64,000 bases of DNA from Ilyonectria destructans (lineage: Eukaryota > Ascomycota > Sordariomycetes > Hypocreales > Nectriaceae), in the NCBI GenBank assembly GCA_020740775.1, contig JAHEWK010000006.1, positions 620,001 to 684,000 of the forward strand, given 5' to 3'. The notes under the pieces are model-generated. The model did no database searches. It had not been told where the DNA came from and saw only the letters and a program-made list of their open reading frames with translations. Shown here one piece after another: positions 1 to 10,725 of this stretch. The first letter of the stretch is position 1. Every line of letters starts with the position of its first letter. The translations under genes were made by a program, and so were the position numbers.

Positions 1-2593
1 TGCCGATCTCCTTCAACAGTGGAGAGATCTGGTCAAGCAGGCCTGCAAGGTCGGCCTTGTCGAGACTGTCGAGGAGGGGAGAAGCCTTGGAGATGAGAGA
101 CTTTGTTTGAGAGACAAAGGCTTTTGTCAAGAGGCTCTCGGCATTGCCGAGCAGTCCAACCAACCCTCCGATTGATTCCTTCGTGAGGAGAGGTGCCAAT
201 GCGTTGAGCACTCCTTCAAGATCAATATTCGAAAGACCATCAAGAAGAGGGCCGGCGCTTGAAAGAAGAGATTTGATGCTCTTGACAGTATCTTTGGTCA
301 ACAGCGACTCCGCATTCTCCAACAATCCGACAATGCCCTGGACGGAGTCCTTGGTAAGTAGAGGAGCGAAGGCGGTCAGTACTCCTTGAAGATCAATCTT
401 TGAAAGACTATCAATAAGCGGACTGGCGCTCGAAAGCAGGGTTTTTATGCTCTTGACAGTGTCTTTGGTAAGGAGCGACTCGGCATTCTGTAAGAGTCCC
501 ATGATATCTTGAATAGACTCCTTGGTGAGAATCGGGCTCAGGGCATCCAGAACTCCCTTAAGATCAATGTCGGACAATTTCTCAATCAAGGGCGACGCGG
601 TGGAAATAAGCGTCTTCAGACTCTTGACAGAGTCCTTTGTCAGGAGCAGTTCCGCGTTCTCCAACAATTCAGCGATGCCTTGTATGGACTCCTTGGTGAG
701 TATTGGAGCCAGGGAATCCAACAATCCCTTGAGATCGATGTCGGATAACTTGTCAATCAACGGTGATGCACCGGCGATGAGGTCTTTCGTTTGATCCACA
801 AACTTTGGTGTCAAGAGATCTCCCGCATTCTTCAGTAGGACCACGATCCCCTCAATAGAGTCCTTTTTGAGTAGCGGTTGAAGTGCTTCTAGGACGTCCT
901 GGAGATCCAACTTGGTGAGCTCTTTAAGGAATGGCATGAGCTCATCAAGCACTGGTCCAATGCCTCCAATGAGAGATTGAGTCTGATTGACAAATTTGGG
1001 CGACAGTAGATCCCCTGCGTTGCTGACCAGCGACACAATATCCTCAATCGACTCTTTCTTGAGGAGTGGGTCCAAAGCATCAATGATACCCTCGAGATCA
1101 AGATCCGTGACCTTCTCAATCAGAGGTGATAATTTACTTAGGAGAGGCGAAACGTCCTTCACGAGCGTTTGGGTTTGGTTGACAAAACTGGGCGACAATA
1201 GGTCAACTGCGTTACTGACCAACGCTACAATATCCTCAATCGAATCTTTCTTGAGCAAAGGCTCTAAGGCGCTGATGATGCCTTCAAGGTCAAGATCCGT
1301 GAGCTTCTCAAGCAGAGGTGATAGCTTGCCAAGTAGTGGCGAAACATCTTTGACGAGAGATTGGGTTTGGTTGACGAAACTGGGCGACAGTAGATCCCCT
1401 GCGTTACTGATCAAGGTCACGATGCCCTCGATGGAGTCTTTCTTGAGCAAAGGATCCAAAGCGCTGAGAATACCCTCAAGGTCGAGGCCTGTGATCTTCT
1501 TGAGCAAGGGTGAGAGCTCGCTGAGCAAAGGTGAAACCTCTTTAACAAGAGATTGGGTCTGATTGACAAAACTGGGTGATAGTAGATCCCCGGCGTTGCC
1601 TATCAAGGTCACAATGCCCTCGATCGAATCTTTCGTAAGAAGCGGGTCCAAGGCACTGATAATACCCTCGAGGTCAAGATCCGTAAGCTTCCCAAGCAGA
1701 GGCGATAGCTTGCTAAGTAGCGGCGAGACTTCTTTAACGAGTGATTGCGTCTCATTGACAAAGCTGGGTGAGAGCAAGGTCTCCGCATTGCCTAATAGGT
1801 TGACAACGCCCTCAATCGCTTCCTTCTTGAGCAACGGATCCAAGGCACCGAGAATGCCGTCAAGGTCGAGGTCTGTAAGTTTCTTGATCAACGGCGAGAG
1901 TTGGTTGAGTAGAGGTGAAGCATCTCCGATGAGCGATTGCGTTTCGTTGACAAATGTCGGAGTGAGAAGTGCGGCGCCGTTCGATAGTAGATTCTTGATG
2001 TTGGTCAGGTTGTCGTCTGTTAGAAGTTTGAGGGCTGTGCCAACGAGCCCAGCAATATCGACATCCTTGAGCTGGTCGACAAGGTCTTTCAGGTTCAATT
2101 CTCCTACCAAGTCCAGAAGTGGTCCCGCTTTCGAAAGTAAACCCCTAATCTCCGTAGCAGCAGGAGGTTGCAGTGTTGCAGACAGGTACACCATAGCATC
2201 GTGAAAAGCCTCGAGAAACTCGGGGGTAAGGAGGTCTCCAAGAGCCTTCAAGAGGTCGGTAAGGTCGCCAATGGCACCCGTCAGGCCACTCAATCCAGGA
2301 ATTTGGAAAAGCCCATCAGATCCGCTGCTATCGGAGCTGGAGCTGGAGCTCGAGTCTGATGTGCTGTTTTGTCTCTTGAGCAGTACTGGTATTGGAGCCC
2401 GCTGGCTGTTCTTCAGCAACAAATTCAGTTCCGTCAATGCGTCTGTCAGCTCTGATTTGGGAACGAGAGCCAGATTGTGCTTCTCCAAGAGCTCTACAAG
2501 CTGGAGCTCGGGCGGCGAGACGGTGCGTGGCGACTCGCGAGCGACAACGCTGAATGGCGCCGAAGCTAGGATAAAGAGCTGGGAGAACCGCAT
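1..2593 (-). CDS. Secreted tandem-repeat protein (C-terminal part beyond window)
   Basis: One open frame runs from an ATG at 2593 to the window edge, at least 864 codons, with no stop seen. The first ~19 residues (MRFSQLFILASAPFSVVA) look like a secretion signal. A serine-rich linker follows a Lys-Arg at about residue 74, a possible Kex2 cleavage site. From about residue 215 the protein is almost wholly Leu/Ser/Asp-rich repeats. Six units of 64 residues come first (FVNQTQSL...SPLL...LDLEGI..ALDPLLKK), then shortened units of 57 residues in which a segment between 'SPLL' and 'LSDIDL' is lost. 'N-x-T' sequons recur once per long unit, so the protein may be heavily glycosylated. I do not recognise a named family. 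A cell-surface or surface-binding role is a guess. All forward-strand frames here are its shadows. Confidence 0.8.
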   Translation of the reverse strand, partial: MRFSQLFILASAPFSVVARESPRTVSPPELQLVELLEKHNLALVPKSELTDALTELNLLLKNSQRAPIPVLLKRQNSTSDSSSSSSSDSSGSDGLFQIPGLSGLTGAIGDLTDLLKALGDLLTPEFLEAFHDAMVYLSATLQPPAATEIRGLLSKAGPLLDLVGELNLKDLVDQLKDVDIAGLVGTALKLLTDDNLTNIKNLLSNGAALLTPTFVNETQSLIGDASPLLNQLSPLIKKLTDLDLDGILGALDPLLKKEAIEGVVNLLGNAETLLSPSFVNETQSLVKEVSPLLSKLSPLLGKLTDLDLEGIISALDPLLTKDSIEGIVTLIGNAGDLLSPSFVNQTQSLVKEVSPLLSELSPLLKKITGLDLEGILSALDPLLKKDSIEGIVTLISNAGDLLSPSFVNQTQSLVKDVSPLLGKLSPLLEKLTDLDLEGIISALEPLLKKDSIEDIVALVSNAVDLLSPSFVNQTQTLVKDVSPLLSKLSPLIEKVTDLDLEGIIDALDPLLKKESIEDIVSLVSNAGDLLSPKFVNQTQSLIGGIGPVLDELMPFLKELTKLDLQDVLEALQPLLKKDSIEGIVVLLKNAGDLLTPKFVDQTKDLIAGASPLIDKLSDIDLKGLLDSLAPILTKESIQGIAELLENAELLLTKDSVKSLKTLISTASPLIEKLSDIDLKGVLDALSPILTKESIQDIMGLLQNAESLLTKDTVKSIKTLLSSASPLIDSLSKIDLQGVLTAFAPLLTKDSVQGIVGLLENAESLLTKDTVKSIKSLLSSAGPLLDGLSNIDLEGVLNALAPLLTKESIGGLVGLLGNAESLLTKAFVSQTKSLISKASPLLDSLDKADLAGLLDQISPLLKEIG

Positions 2594-3489
2594 GATGGAG
2601 GCAGCTTCTTTCGAGGTTGGAACTGTAAAAGCAACCTGGTGGAAACTGGCTCTAAACAATCCTCTTCCAGTGAAGGTGGGACGTGAGACTACGGATGGGA
2701 TGTTACATATCGCCGTTGTTGCAGTGTTTATACCAAATTTCCCCAACCCAATCATCACACCTTGATTAACGCTCTGGACTATCCATACTCCAATGGGATA
2801 TCTCGCCTCTTCCCCAGCTTTACCCCAGATAAATCCCCTCCCGTAGTCAGTGCCTCGGCGATAAACGCGGGGAAATTTAGCCTTGCCGGACAGATTGCTG
2901 ATCTCTACCAGCAAGAGAGGAGGATCACATCCTTACTGCGTCTCGCAAAACTGCTTCAATTCAGGTATAGCACACTGTCCGAGCCCCAGCCACCAACGGC
3001 GGCGATTGATCACGCTCAACGCTTTGTCACCGAGCCTTGCCGTTTTCAGATAAGGCACACCCTTTTCGTGTTAGTCGGCTCGCGTAGGATCCGAGGTCAC
3101 AAACTATGATAAGGAAATGGCATGTTTTCTAGCCGTAGTGGCTATTTAGCGCTGGCAAAATTGGAGATCCAGCCGGGACTTGTGCCTGGTCCCCCACGCT
3201 TAGCGTGTGATCTCTAGTGATAGACGGTTTCCCCGCAACGATCTTCTCAAGGAGCGGAAAGCGGCGTGTCGGAGAAGATGCTCCTACATGGTTAAATTAC
3301 AGGGAGACTGAATCCACCAAGGGAGATGCTACAACGACTGGTGCTCAGCAGAATGATGGCTTTTTGGTAACTCTAATTGTATAGGAAATTGAATGCTGAA
3401 TATGAGATCAGACACTATTGTAAACCGCACTGTTCTTTGATCGCGTAATTCTGTGACATTGTACGAAGTTTCCGATTGCTTTGGCTAGA
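2594..3489. other. Intergenic: promoter of repeat protein
   Basis: The stretch holds the upstream region of the repeat-protein gene and the 3' side of the Sec14-like gene. I see no convincing gene. The 115-codon frame at 2762-3109 begins with TTG and shows no family resemblance. Confidence 0.5.
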
Positions 3490-4747
3490 CTAATTCGCTG
3501 CCTTGAAATCCACCTCACCAGTGCTATCAATCACTCCGACTCGATGGTAATAAGTTCTCGCTCTGACATAAGGATCCAGCTTCCAATAGTGCTGCTGCAG
3601 CTGCTTCACCAACTCAGACCTCTCACTAGCCTTCTCTTCAGCACCAACACATTCTGGCTCGAGTGAGGCCCACTCAGCAGTCAGTCGATTGAACTCTTGA
3701 ATGAGATCGTTCCGTTCTGCCTGTATGCTGGCCTTCTTTTCCTCCGATTGCAATACTTCACTTGGTGTCGGATCAACATACTTGTACTCCCAATTGTCAT
3801 GACCACCGTAGCAGGTCTGCAGGTTGTCCTTGGAAATGAATGGTGTCAAACCCTTGTTGTTGCTCGTAAAGTGGATTTTGGACGAGATCACTGGGTCTAG
3901 CCAACGTTTGATGACATTCCAGAGGCCTGTATTTAAGTTAGGAATTGAACGGATGATGCTTAATAAATGAGAAGAGAGAATACTGACCCCAGAAGACGAA
4001 TGGCGCATTGTGAACGAGAACCACCCCCAAGGTCTCGGGATATCTTGCCTCCAGCACTTCAACAAGGAATTTCACGACATGAAAATCCATGTTACGAAGG
4101 CCGAATCCAGTGAGATCGAAAACGAGACATGCCTTGTCACACGAGCCTCTCGCCAACACCCTGATCGTCTCAATATTGTGCAAAACGTATGTCTCCATAG
4201 CCGTGGCCGATTGCAAGTGAGGATCATGCAGTCGAACTTTGATGATGTAGATTGGATGGCCGTCTTTGTCGGTTCCTCGTACGTAGCTCTTCCCGGAGCG
4301 GTACTGCGTGACAAATGCCTCTTCGTCCACAGTTGGCGACAGTTTCATCCCCACACTCTCGCCTTTTCCTACAATCTCCTCATCAACTTGTCGCTCGTTG
4401 CGCCAGTTGATGGCTGATGCAAGCATGTCCATGGCCTTGATGACGTCCCAATTGCGAGCCCGAAGGAATCGGAGGACTGTTGCATCCGGATGATCTGCAA
4501 GGATCGAGTTCCACAGACCCTGCCTGAAGGTCTCCGGCGACTTGTCTTTGAGATTTTTCAGAAACTGTTGGCTTTTGTCTGGCGCTTCATGATTGAGGCC
4601 GTCAGCACCGCAGAGTCGGAGGAGATGGACCCATGCCTGCTGTAACTTCTGTTTTTCGTCGACAGTCAAGTTACCCACAGTTCCAGGTTGTGTTGAATGA
4701 GGCATTTTGAGACTAGGCTTGTTGATGGTTGAGACTGAGTTGAGCAT
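3490..4747 (-). CDS. Sec14-like CRAL-TRIO lipid-transfer protein
   Basis: Two exons (4747-3988 and 3926-3490) are joined across a 61-base GT-AG intron and give 398 residues. The N-terminal helical region contains 'DATVLRFLRARNWDVIKAM', the CRAL-TRIO-N signature. The lipid-binding domain follows, with 'YVLHNIETIR', 'CLVFDLTGFGLRNMD' and 'RYPETLGVVLVHNAPFVFWG'. The splice joins this to 'LWNVIKRWLDPVISSKIHF', the expected continuation of the fold, which supports the intron. The C-terminus is charged and likely helical (residues about 320-380). Members bind phosphatidylinositol, phosphatidylcholine or other lipids in the cytosol and help Golgi or membrane lipid signalling; the ligand cannot be read here. 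A second in-frame Met lies 14 codons in. It has no obvious tie to its neighbours. Confidence 0.88.
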
Positions 4748-5411
4748 GTAACTTTGAGTGATGGGATTTTAATGAGTTTGAGTACGATGGAGGATAGTAA
4801 TAACACTCTTAGGTAGACAATTAAATAGATGAAGCAATTCAGATGATGAGAAAGTAGTAGCTACTCAAAGCGACACTACTGAAATCTATTAAATCCATTA
4901 GTTTATTCTCATGCCTCTTCTACTTGGTTGTCTCACGTAAGCCCTGCCTGGTTTGGGCTTACAGATTAGATGCCGAGTCCTTTGGGACCGCATTCACATG
5001 CTGACCCAGTTAAGGCGGCCTCGGAAGGTGGTCCTCATTTGGGAAGATAGTTGAATCGAATCAGCTTAATTCGACTTAGGCTTATGCCACCTTAACTTAG
5101 GTCTATAGTTGTGTCGGCCATATCACATGGGGCAACTGTACCCCGCACGTAGCGATGGTGTTCATTAACCGGGGGGAAGACGTCATCTACGGGATCTGCA
5201 TGTCGATGCTGGCGGGCTAGCCACCGGAGCATTTACTACATCTGGCCGTTGATGCGGAGCTGTGTGGGGGCTACTTGACGTTTCTAGACATTATGATCAC
5301 GACGAGCCGGCGAACGAACTACCAAATGTCGAAAACAATGATGAAATTACTTTACTATCCACTAACAGAAGCACTAGCCTAGACGTATCATACAACGCCT
5401 AAGTCAAGGCC
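4748..5411. other. Intergenic 4748-5411
   Basis: Upstream region of the Sec14-like gene and downstream region of the monooxygenase gene. One CCTCGG hexamer occurs near 5020, no more than chance. I see no gene. Confidence 0.45.
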
Positions 5412-6905
5412 TTACGAAAACTCCAAGTCTGTAGAGATATTCCCCCATCTGGCAGTGGCCATATCAACAAAGTAGTTCGACTTTGGGCTCCAAATTCCCG
5501 TCCCTCCCTTTGGCAAAACAGCCCCAACGTCCTTCAAGTATGTCGAAGTCAAGCTCATCATGGACTTCACTGGCATGTCTTTGGACACCGCCATCCGTGG
5601 CACTGCAACAGCTGCGTTGCGCTCCCTCAGATTCTGGAGGATGCGTACTAAGAGTCGTGCACTCACGTCGGCACCCAGAGTCCATGACGCATTCTCATAT
5701 CCTGTCATGAAGAGTAAGTTGGGCACATCTTGGAGCATTGCTGCTCTCCATGCAAACTTGTCTGCCAGATTGAAGGATTGACCATCCATGGTAAAGTTGA
5801 TGCCTCCACCAAATCTAAGCTTCAAGCCAGTCGCCGTAACGATGATGTCAGGGTGCAAGGCCTCTCCCGATTCAAGCTCAATTTTCTTCTCTGTGATCGT
5901 TTTGATTCTGTCTGTCACAATGTCGGCCTTGCCCGACCGAAGAGCGGCGAAAAAATCGCCATTCATGGAAGCGCAGAACCTTTGCTCCCATGGGTTATAC
6001 CGAGGCTTGAAATGAGGGTCCCAACTGATATCTGGAGGGAGCTGCTCGATGGTCACATGCTTGATGATTCTCTTTGCCAATCCAGGGCATGACTTGCAGA
6101 AGGCCGTAGTCAGGTAGCTCTTGAAGAGCCACATGAGTCTGTTGAGAAAGTGTGCAACGCTGGCGGGCAGGACCGTGAAGAGCAGAGTCGCCAAGAAACT
6201 AGTTGTAGGCAAAGGGAGGATGTAGCCTGGGCTTCTTTGCAACATGGTGACGCGTCTGGCTTTGTCGGACATGGACGGCAAAATCGTAACAGCGGTGGCA
6301 CCACTCCCAATGATGACAACATTTTTGTCGGTATAGTCATAGTCCTCGGGCCAGAACTGAGGGTGAATAACCTTACCCTCGAAGTTCTCAATTCCCGGGA
6401 TCACAGTCTGCAGCGGCGTCTCGTAGTTGTAGTAACCAGTCCCAAGCAAAAGGAATCGAGCTTGAAAGGTGACAGGGTGACCCTCTCCAGGTCGAGTCAC
6501 TTGGAGCTCCCAAAGCTTGTTGTCTGAGCTCCAATTTGCACCAACGACGCTATGCTGGTAGCAAATATGATGGTCGATACCCGCAGAGCGAGCTGATTCG
6601 GCCATGTAGGTTTTGATCTTGTGCCCCGCAGCTAGCGATTCATTGTGCTTCCAAGGACTCCAAGGAAAACCAAAGGTGAAGATGTCAGAGTCTGATCGAA
6701 TGCCTGGGTATCGAAACAGGTCCCAGGTGCCACCGAGAGTCTCACGCCCTTCGAGGATGGCATAGCTCAGATTGGGAGGGCCCTCATTTTGGATGCGGTA
6801 GGCGGCATTGATTCCTGAGATTCCCGCACCAACAATGATAACGTCAAAGAACAAGCCATCTTTCGCCGTATTGGAAGGGTTTGCTCCGTCTGTGTGGCTG
6901 TCCAT
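5412..6905 (-). CDS. Flavin-dependent Baeyer-Villiger monooxygenase
   Basis: This is a single exon of 497 residues. I start it at the ATG at 6905 (MDSHTDGANPSN) because the longer frame to 6953 begins with TTG. An FAD-binding Rossmann motif 'VIIVGAGISGINAAYRI' lies at about residues 24-40. A second, NADPH-binding motif 'VVIIGSGATAVT' lies at about 195-206. The segment 'FEGKVIHPQFWPED' matches the type I Baeyer-Villiger fingerprint F-x-G-x-x-x-H-x-x-x-W-P. The enzyme would insert oxygen next to a ketone to give an ester or lactone using NADPH, O2 and FAD. Plain N- or S-oxidation cannot be excluded. It is followed on the same strand by a hydrolase and a short-chain dehydrogenase, the partners expected in ketone cleavage. 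No secretion signal is visible. Confidence 0.88.
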   Translation of the reverse strand: MDSHTDGANPSNTAKDGLFFDVIIVGAGISGINAAYRIQNEGPPNLSYAILEGRETLGGTWDLFRYPGIRSDSDIFTFGFPWSPWKHNESLAAGHKIKTYMAESARSAGIDHHICYQHSVVGANWSSDNKLWELQVTRPGEGHPVTFQARFLLLGTGYYNYETPLQTVIPGIENFEGKVIHPQFWPEDYDYTDKNVVIIGSGATAVTILPSMSDKARRVTMLQRSPGYILPLPTTSFLATLLFTVLPASVAHFLNRLMWLFKSYLTTAFCKSCPGLAKRIIKHVTIEQLPPDISWDPHFKPRYNPWEQRFCASMNGDFFAALRSGKADIVTDRIKTITEKKIELESGEALHPDIIVTATGLKLRFGGGINFTMDGQSFNLADKFAWRAAMLQDVPNLLFMTGYENASWTLGADVSARLLVRILQNLRERNAAVAVPRMAVSKDMPVKSMMSLTSTYLKDVGAVLPKGGTGIWSPKSNYFVDMATARWGNISTDLEFS

Positions 6906-7988
6906 GATGGAGATGATGATTGATTGATCAATGTGGTAGGAGTAAATCAACAAAGTTTGGCAGAGAAGTGTGTGGGTATTTTCGAGAAAGAGACAATTAC
7001 AAAACTGATGAGGGGCAGCTTCAAGCTACATCTGAGTGTCGACCATATATTGGCCATGCATTAAGCTTCCCGTGTCTTGCGTGACGGCTATGGGCTAGCT
7101 TGACGACGACGACCTCGGCAGTACGTATTGCTGAGATGATGTCACCAAAAACATGGTGCCCAATTACGAATAGCTTCGTCAACAAGTTCGCAAGCAAAAC
7201 ATGTGAAACTCCTACTTCAGTCAGGTGGTTACCAATCGGCTCGTTGTAACTAAGCGGGCCTCGCAAGCCCTACGTCTAAAGTCCACGCGTTCAACAGTCG
7301 TGATTGTCGATAACGCAGGCAGGCAACAAAATACAACCAGCCGAGGCATATGAGACGACCAAACTAACGGCCAGCTCATCGCAAAGGGAGTTCAATTCAG
7401 GAGTAGTCGAAAGCAGTCGCACCTGATCAACATAATGAATTGATTCAGCTTTGGAATGTCTACGAGTTCGACGCATGGCTCGGAAGCTAGACCTCATATG
7501 GATTAGAATGTTCTCGAGAAATTGGTAGTCTACGATGAAGTAATGCGGGGGAAGCAAGTACCTACAAGTATCGGTTTTGTATCTCCTCGACCCTATAACA
7601 AGGCTAGCGTGCCGGGTAAAGCATGCACCAAGAAACAGTCCATGCCTCGGATAGAAACACGTTGAGTGACGCATATTGGGGAAGGTTACAGTGCATCTCA
7701 ATTGCATAGGCTATGTGAAAGGGATCAACTCATGCATTCTCCAACTCCGAGCTTCCCGGTGCTTAAACGCCAGTTTAACCCCACAGATGTCAAAAAGATG
7801 TCTACGCCAATGCAAACAGAGCAGCCTTCCCCCATATTTCCTACTATGGGCTTCACATGACAGCAAGACAAATGAATGAGACATCTTCCCGACGTTTAGT
7901 AAATGTCACTATACGTTCTCCGTAATATGCATATGTAAAAATCACCCGCGTGGCCATTTAGCCCGTTTCCCCCTCCGCCTTAGCCGCC
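6906..7988. promoter_or_regulatory. Upstream region of BVMO with three CCTCGG hexamers
   Basis: A gap of about 1.1 kb. CCTCGG or its complement CCGAGG occurs at 7113-7118, 7341-7346 and 7645-7650, against about 0.5 expected by chance. The hexamer is the known target of FarA/FarB/CTF1-type regulators. I see no gene; a 138-codon minus-strand frame at 7291-7707 resembles nothing I know. Confidence 0.35.
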
Positions 7989-9134
7989 TTAGTGGGATCC
8001 ACGCAGACTGATGCCCGCCTTGAACAAAAACTTCCCTGCATTGCCTGCCGCCTTCTCGGCCTCGGTTGTGAATTGGATACTTGGCCCTAGCAGGAGAATG
8101 TCGTGAGGACAGCCCTTAGACACTTCCAAGTGAATCAACCACCCAAGCTTTTTGTATCGTTCATAAAAGTTTTGAATGTCATCGTGTAAAACCTCACGCT
8201 CCCCAGCATTGACAAAAACGGGAATCTCTGTCTCCAATTCGAACGGATGGTGTAAGGGCGACAAATATGGGCTCAATGCGTCAACCGCGCCAAAGTCTGA
8301 GATTGTAGAAGCACCCCATCTGCCAAACTCCATGTTGAGATAATCCGTCTTGAAGTTGGGCGACAATCTCATGTCCTGCTGAAGGGCCGCGTTCACGTCG
8401 ACCCACGGCGACCAAAGGGTGACTGCTCCTGGAAATGGGATATCATCGACTTGTCCATACTCGTGAATGTATCGTAACAGTCCGAGTGCAATGTTGGCAC
8501 CCGCTGAATCGCCGGACAGAATGATTTGGCTGGCCGGAACGCACTTTGTTCTGAGCAGATAGAGATATGCCGTCAGAGCGTCTTGAAATGGTGCAGGGAA
8601 ATGCCCATTCTTGCTGCTGGAAAGGCGATACTGCGGTGTGCATACGTGGGTGCAGCCCATATGCCGTATCAGCGTACGAGCAAGGTAGCCTGTATCCTCG
8701 TCGCGTCCGTTGCCAATGACGAAGCCTCCTCCATGAAAGTGCAAGGCGACAATTATGTCGGGCCGGATCAGTTCAGCGTGTGGCAGTCGTGACGGCGTCC
8801 AAGTCATACCCAGCTGCTCAGGTAGAACTCGAGGATCCCAGAAAACTCCCCTGTACAGTTTGAATGACCTTGGACTAACAACTTCAAAACGGTTCCGTTC
8901 TCGTCCTTCACGGAGAGTCAACCGATTTCCAGAACGTGTAAGCGACCAGTAGAGCAACACTAATCTGACCACGCACATGCGGACAGCTTGATTCAAGGTC
9001 CATTCTTTGGCAGGTCGTGTCCACGGCAAGAGGCTGAGGGAAACGCCAAAGAGAAAACGTGTGAGGATCCATGGTGTGTACAAAAGAACGTAGAGGTAGA
9101 TGTAGAGATATTTCAAGGGGGCAATGATATCCAT
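7989..9134 (-). CDS. Membrane-anchored alpha/beta-hydrolase (HSL-type esterase)
   Basis: The preferred start at 9134 (MDIIAPLKYL, in a GCC-ATG-G context) gives 381 residues; an upstream in-frame ATG at 9251 would add 39. Residues 1-35 form a hydrophobic, tyrosine-rich segment likely to anchor the protein in a membrane. The hydrolase core has the oxyanion-hole motif 'HFHGGGFVIG', the nucleophile elbow 'LSGDSAGANIALG', and a late 'EREVLHDD' plus 'SKGCPHDI' that probably supply the acid and the histidine. The pattern is that of hormone-sensitive-lipase-like carboxylesterases. Between a Baeyer-Villiger monooxygenase and a short-chain dehydrogenase, a role in hydrolysing the ester or lactone product is a natural inference. 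A general sterol or acetyl esterase remains possible. Confidence 0.85.
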   Translation of the reverse strand: MDIIAPLKYLYIYLYVLLYTPWILTRFLFGVSLSLLPWTRPAKEWTLNQAVRMCVVRLVLLYWSLTRSGNRLTLREGRERNRFEVVSPRSFKLYRGVFWDPRVLPEQLGMTWTPSRLPHAELIRPDIIVALHFHGGGFVIGNGRDEDTGYLARTLIRHMGCTHVCTPQYRLSSSKNGHFPAPFQDALTAYLYLLRTKCVPASQIILSGDSAGANIALGLLRYIHEYGQVDDIPFPGAVTLWSPWVDVNAALQQDMRLSPNFKTDYLNMEFGRWGASTISDFGAVDALSPYLSPLHHPFELETEIPVFVNAGEREVLHDDIQNFYERYKKLGWLIHLEVSKGCPHDILLLGPSIQFTTEAEKAAGNAGKFLFKAGISLRGSH

Positions 9135-9639
9135 GGCGAATGTTGATGTGGTGTTGAGTATGGCCCGGCTGTGTGGGACGGTTGTGAGTTTCAGCGATAT
9201 AAATAGATAGCTAGCATAGGTGACAGAGCCTTGAACGTAAGTTGGGAGCATGCCCGGAGCTTATATAGTGCCCAAGCCCCTCAGCATAGCGCTTCGGCGT
9301 TCGGCCTCCACGTGGAATTTAGATTCAGCTATCGACTAATTTATCTCACCATGCAACTGAAAATGCGGATTTGTAAGACGGCGGATGGGGTTGGATTGAG
9401 TTCGGACCCGAGCGGCCCATAATGCTGCGCAATAAACTAATTACACGTACAATCGAGACCCAATTTAGATTCAACGTGGCAGTTACAAGGCAATGCTATA
9501 AAGATGTGTCGAGATAAACGTCTCAGTTACAGCCAGCGCTGTGTAGTGATGGCTTCTACGAGCTCTTATATCTACTTGAGATGGAATAAACAGTCCAATG
9601 ATGTTTACTTCACGGCCCCTCGCTAATTCTGGCTATCAT
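9135..9639. other. Intergenic 9135-9639
   Basis: Upstream region of the esterase and 3' side of the dehydrogenase. I see no gene, repeat or site that stands out. Confidence 0.4.
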
Positions 9640-10725
9640 CTACTTCCGCACTGGTCCAGTTCCTTTCCCAACAGTATCGCGTATAAGCTCCTGTAACCAA
9701 GTAGGCCATCCTCTAATCGCAGAGATGCCTGACGCTGACCGAGGGATTATCAATTGCCCGCCTCTTTTGCTGTGTATTTGACCGACGACTTCACTTGCGA
9801 TTTGGTCGCTTGTGAGCAGACGAACGCCAGAGCCTTCGAGGCGATCCATGAAATCTTCAACAAGAGGGGTTCTGACAAAGTTGGGATGAACCACAGTTGT
9901 CAACACGTTCGGGGCCTTGTAAAAGTGTTTGATCTCAGAGGCCAAAGACTCGTGGAATGCCAAGGCGCCGGCTTTTGTTGCAGAGTAGTCTGCGGCTGTG
10001 GCCAAGGCGACAAAAGACGCGATGCTGGCCACAGTCACTACATGGCCCTTGTTCAATTGGATCATCCGAGGGAGAAACTGCTGTGTGGTAAACCACAAAG
10101 ACAAGCAGTTGACCTCGAAAATCTTGCGTAGAAACGCCTCGGATGTCTTGATGATTGGAGTTGTCTTGGCGATGCCGGCATTGTTAATGAGAATCGTAGG
10201 ATGCCCAAGTTCTCGGCGAACAGCTTCGGCAGCTTCTCCCACGGACTCGGTGGAGGTCACATCGCACCGGTAGAAGTGAACCAGTGCAACCGCCTGCAGT
10301 TCCTTGGGCAAGTCTTGGACATCAAAGACGGCGACGCGGACGCCAAGGGCCACAAGCTTCTCGACAATACTCTTGCCGATTCCACTAGAGCCGCCGGTAA
10401 CGACAGCAATCTCATCTGGCCAGTGCCAGTTTTTGCTTGCTCTCAGGCGCCATGAATTGGAAGCCATGGTGTTTAACGCCTTGTTGATATAACGCAGAAC
10501 ACCTAAGCCAAAGAGGACTTGGAGGGTGGTATGTGCGACGGAGAGGTTCAACGATGTCGCAAGCTGGCCTGGGAGCTTGTTGACCATGGCAGCAACGGCA
10601 TCGCGCACGGCATCTGGGGCGTACGTGAGAGATACGAGGCAAGCGCCCGAGAGCAGAGGAGAGAGGATGGTTCGTCCAACGCCAGCGACTACTTCAATTG
10701 CCGGAGAGTAAAGTAGTGAAGACAT
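9640..10725 (-). CDS. Short-chain dehydrogenase/reductase (SDR16C-like)
   Basis: A single exon of 361 residues. The ATG at 10725 is used because the longer frame opens with TTG. An N-terminal part of about 100 residues with hydrophobic stretches precedes the Rossmann core, as in membrane-bound retinol and 17-beta-hydroxysteroid dehydrogenases. The core shows the cofactor motif 'VTGGSSGIGKSIV', 'NNAGIAKTTPI', the serine in 'TVASIASFVA' and the catalytic 'YSATK'. It would interconvert a secondary alcohol or lipid-type alcohol and a ketone with NAD(P). Next to a Baeyer-Villiger enzyme and an esterase it may make the ketone substrate or oxidise the released alcohol. Its upstream region is shared with the divergent regulator at 11394. 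Confidence 0.87.
   Translation of the reverse strand: MSSLLYSPAIEVVAGVGRTILSPLLSGACLVSLTYAPDAVRDAVAAMVNKLPGQLATSLNLSVAHTTLQVLFGLGVLRYINKALNTMASNSWRLRASKNWHWPDEIAVVTGGSSGIGKSIVEKLVALGVRVAVFDVQDLPKELQAVALVHFYRCDVTSTESVGEAAEAVRRELGHPTILINNAGIAKTTPIIKTSEAFLRKIFEVNCLSLWFTTQQFLPRMIQLNKGHVVTVASIASFVALATAADYSATKAGALAFHESLASEIKHFYKAPNVLTTVVHPNFVRTPLVEDFMDRLEGSGVRLLTSDQIASEVVGQIHSKRGGQLIIPRSASGISAIRGWPTWLQELIRDTVGKGTGPVRK

Noticed and set aside
509..2204. Long forward-strand frames of up to 213 codons opposite the repeat protein
   Set aside because: They repeat in step with the minus-strand repeats, have no start context or family features, and are shadows of the secreted repeat protein.
7291..7707. 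138-codon minus-strand frame with an ATG
   Set aside because: No recognisable motif, unusual composition, and it lies in what looks like the BVMO promoter. Kept only as intergenic.
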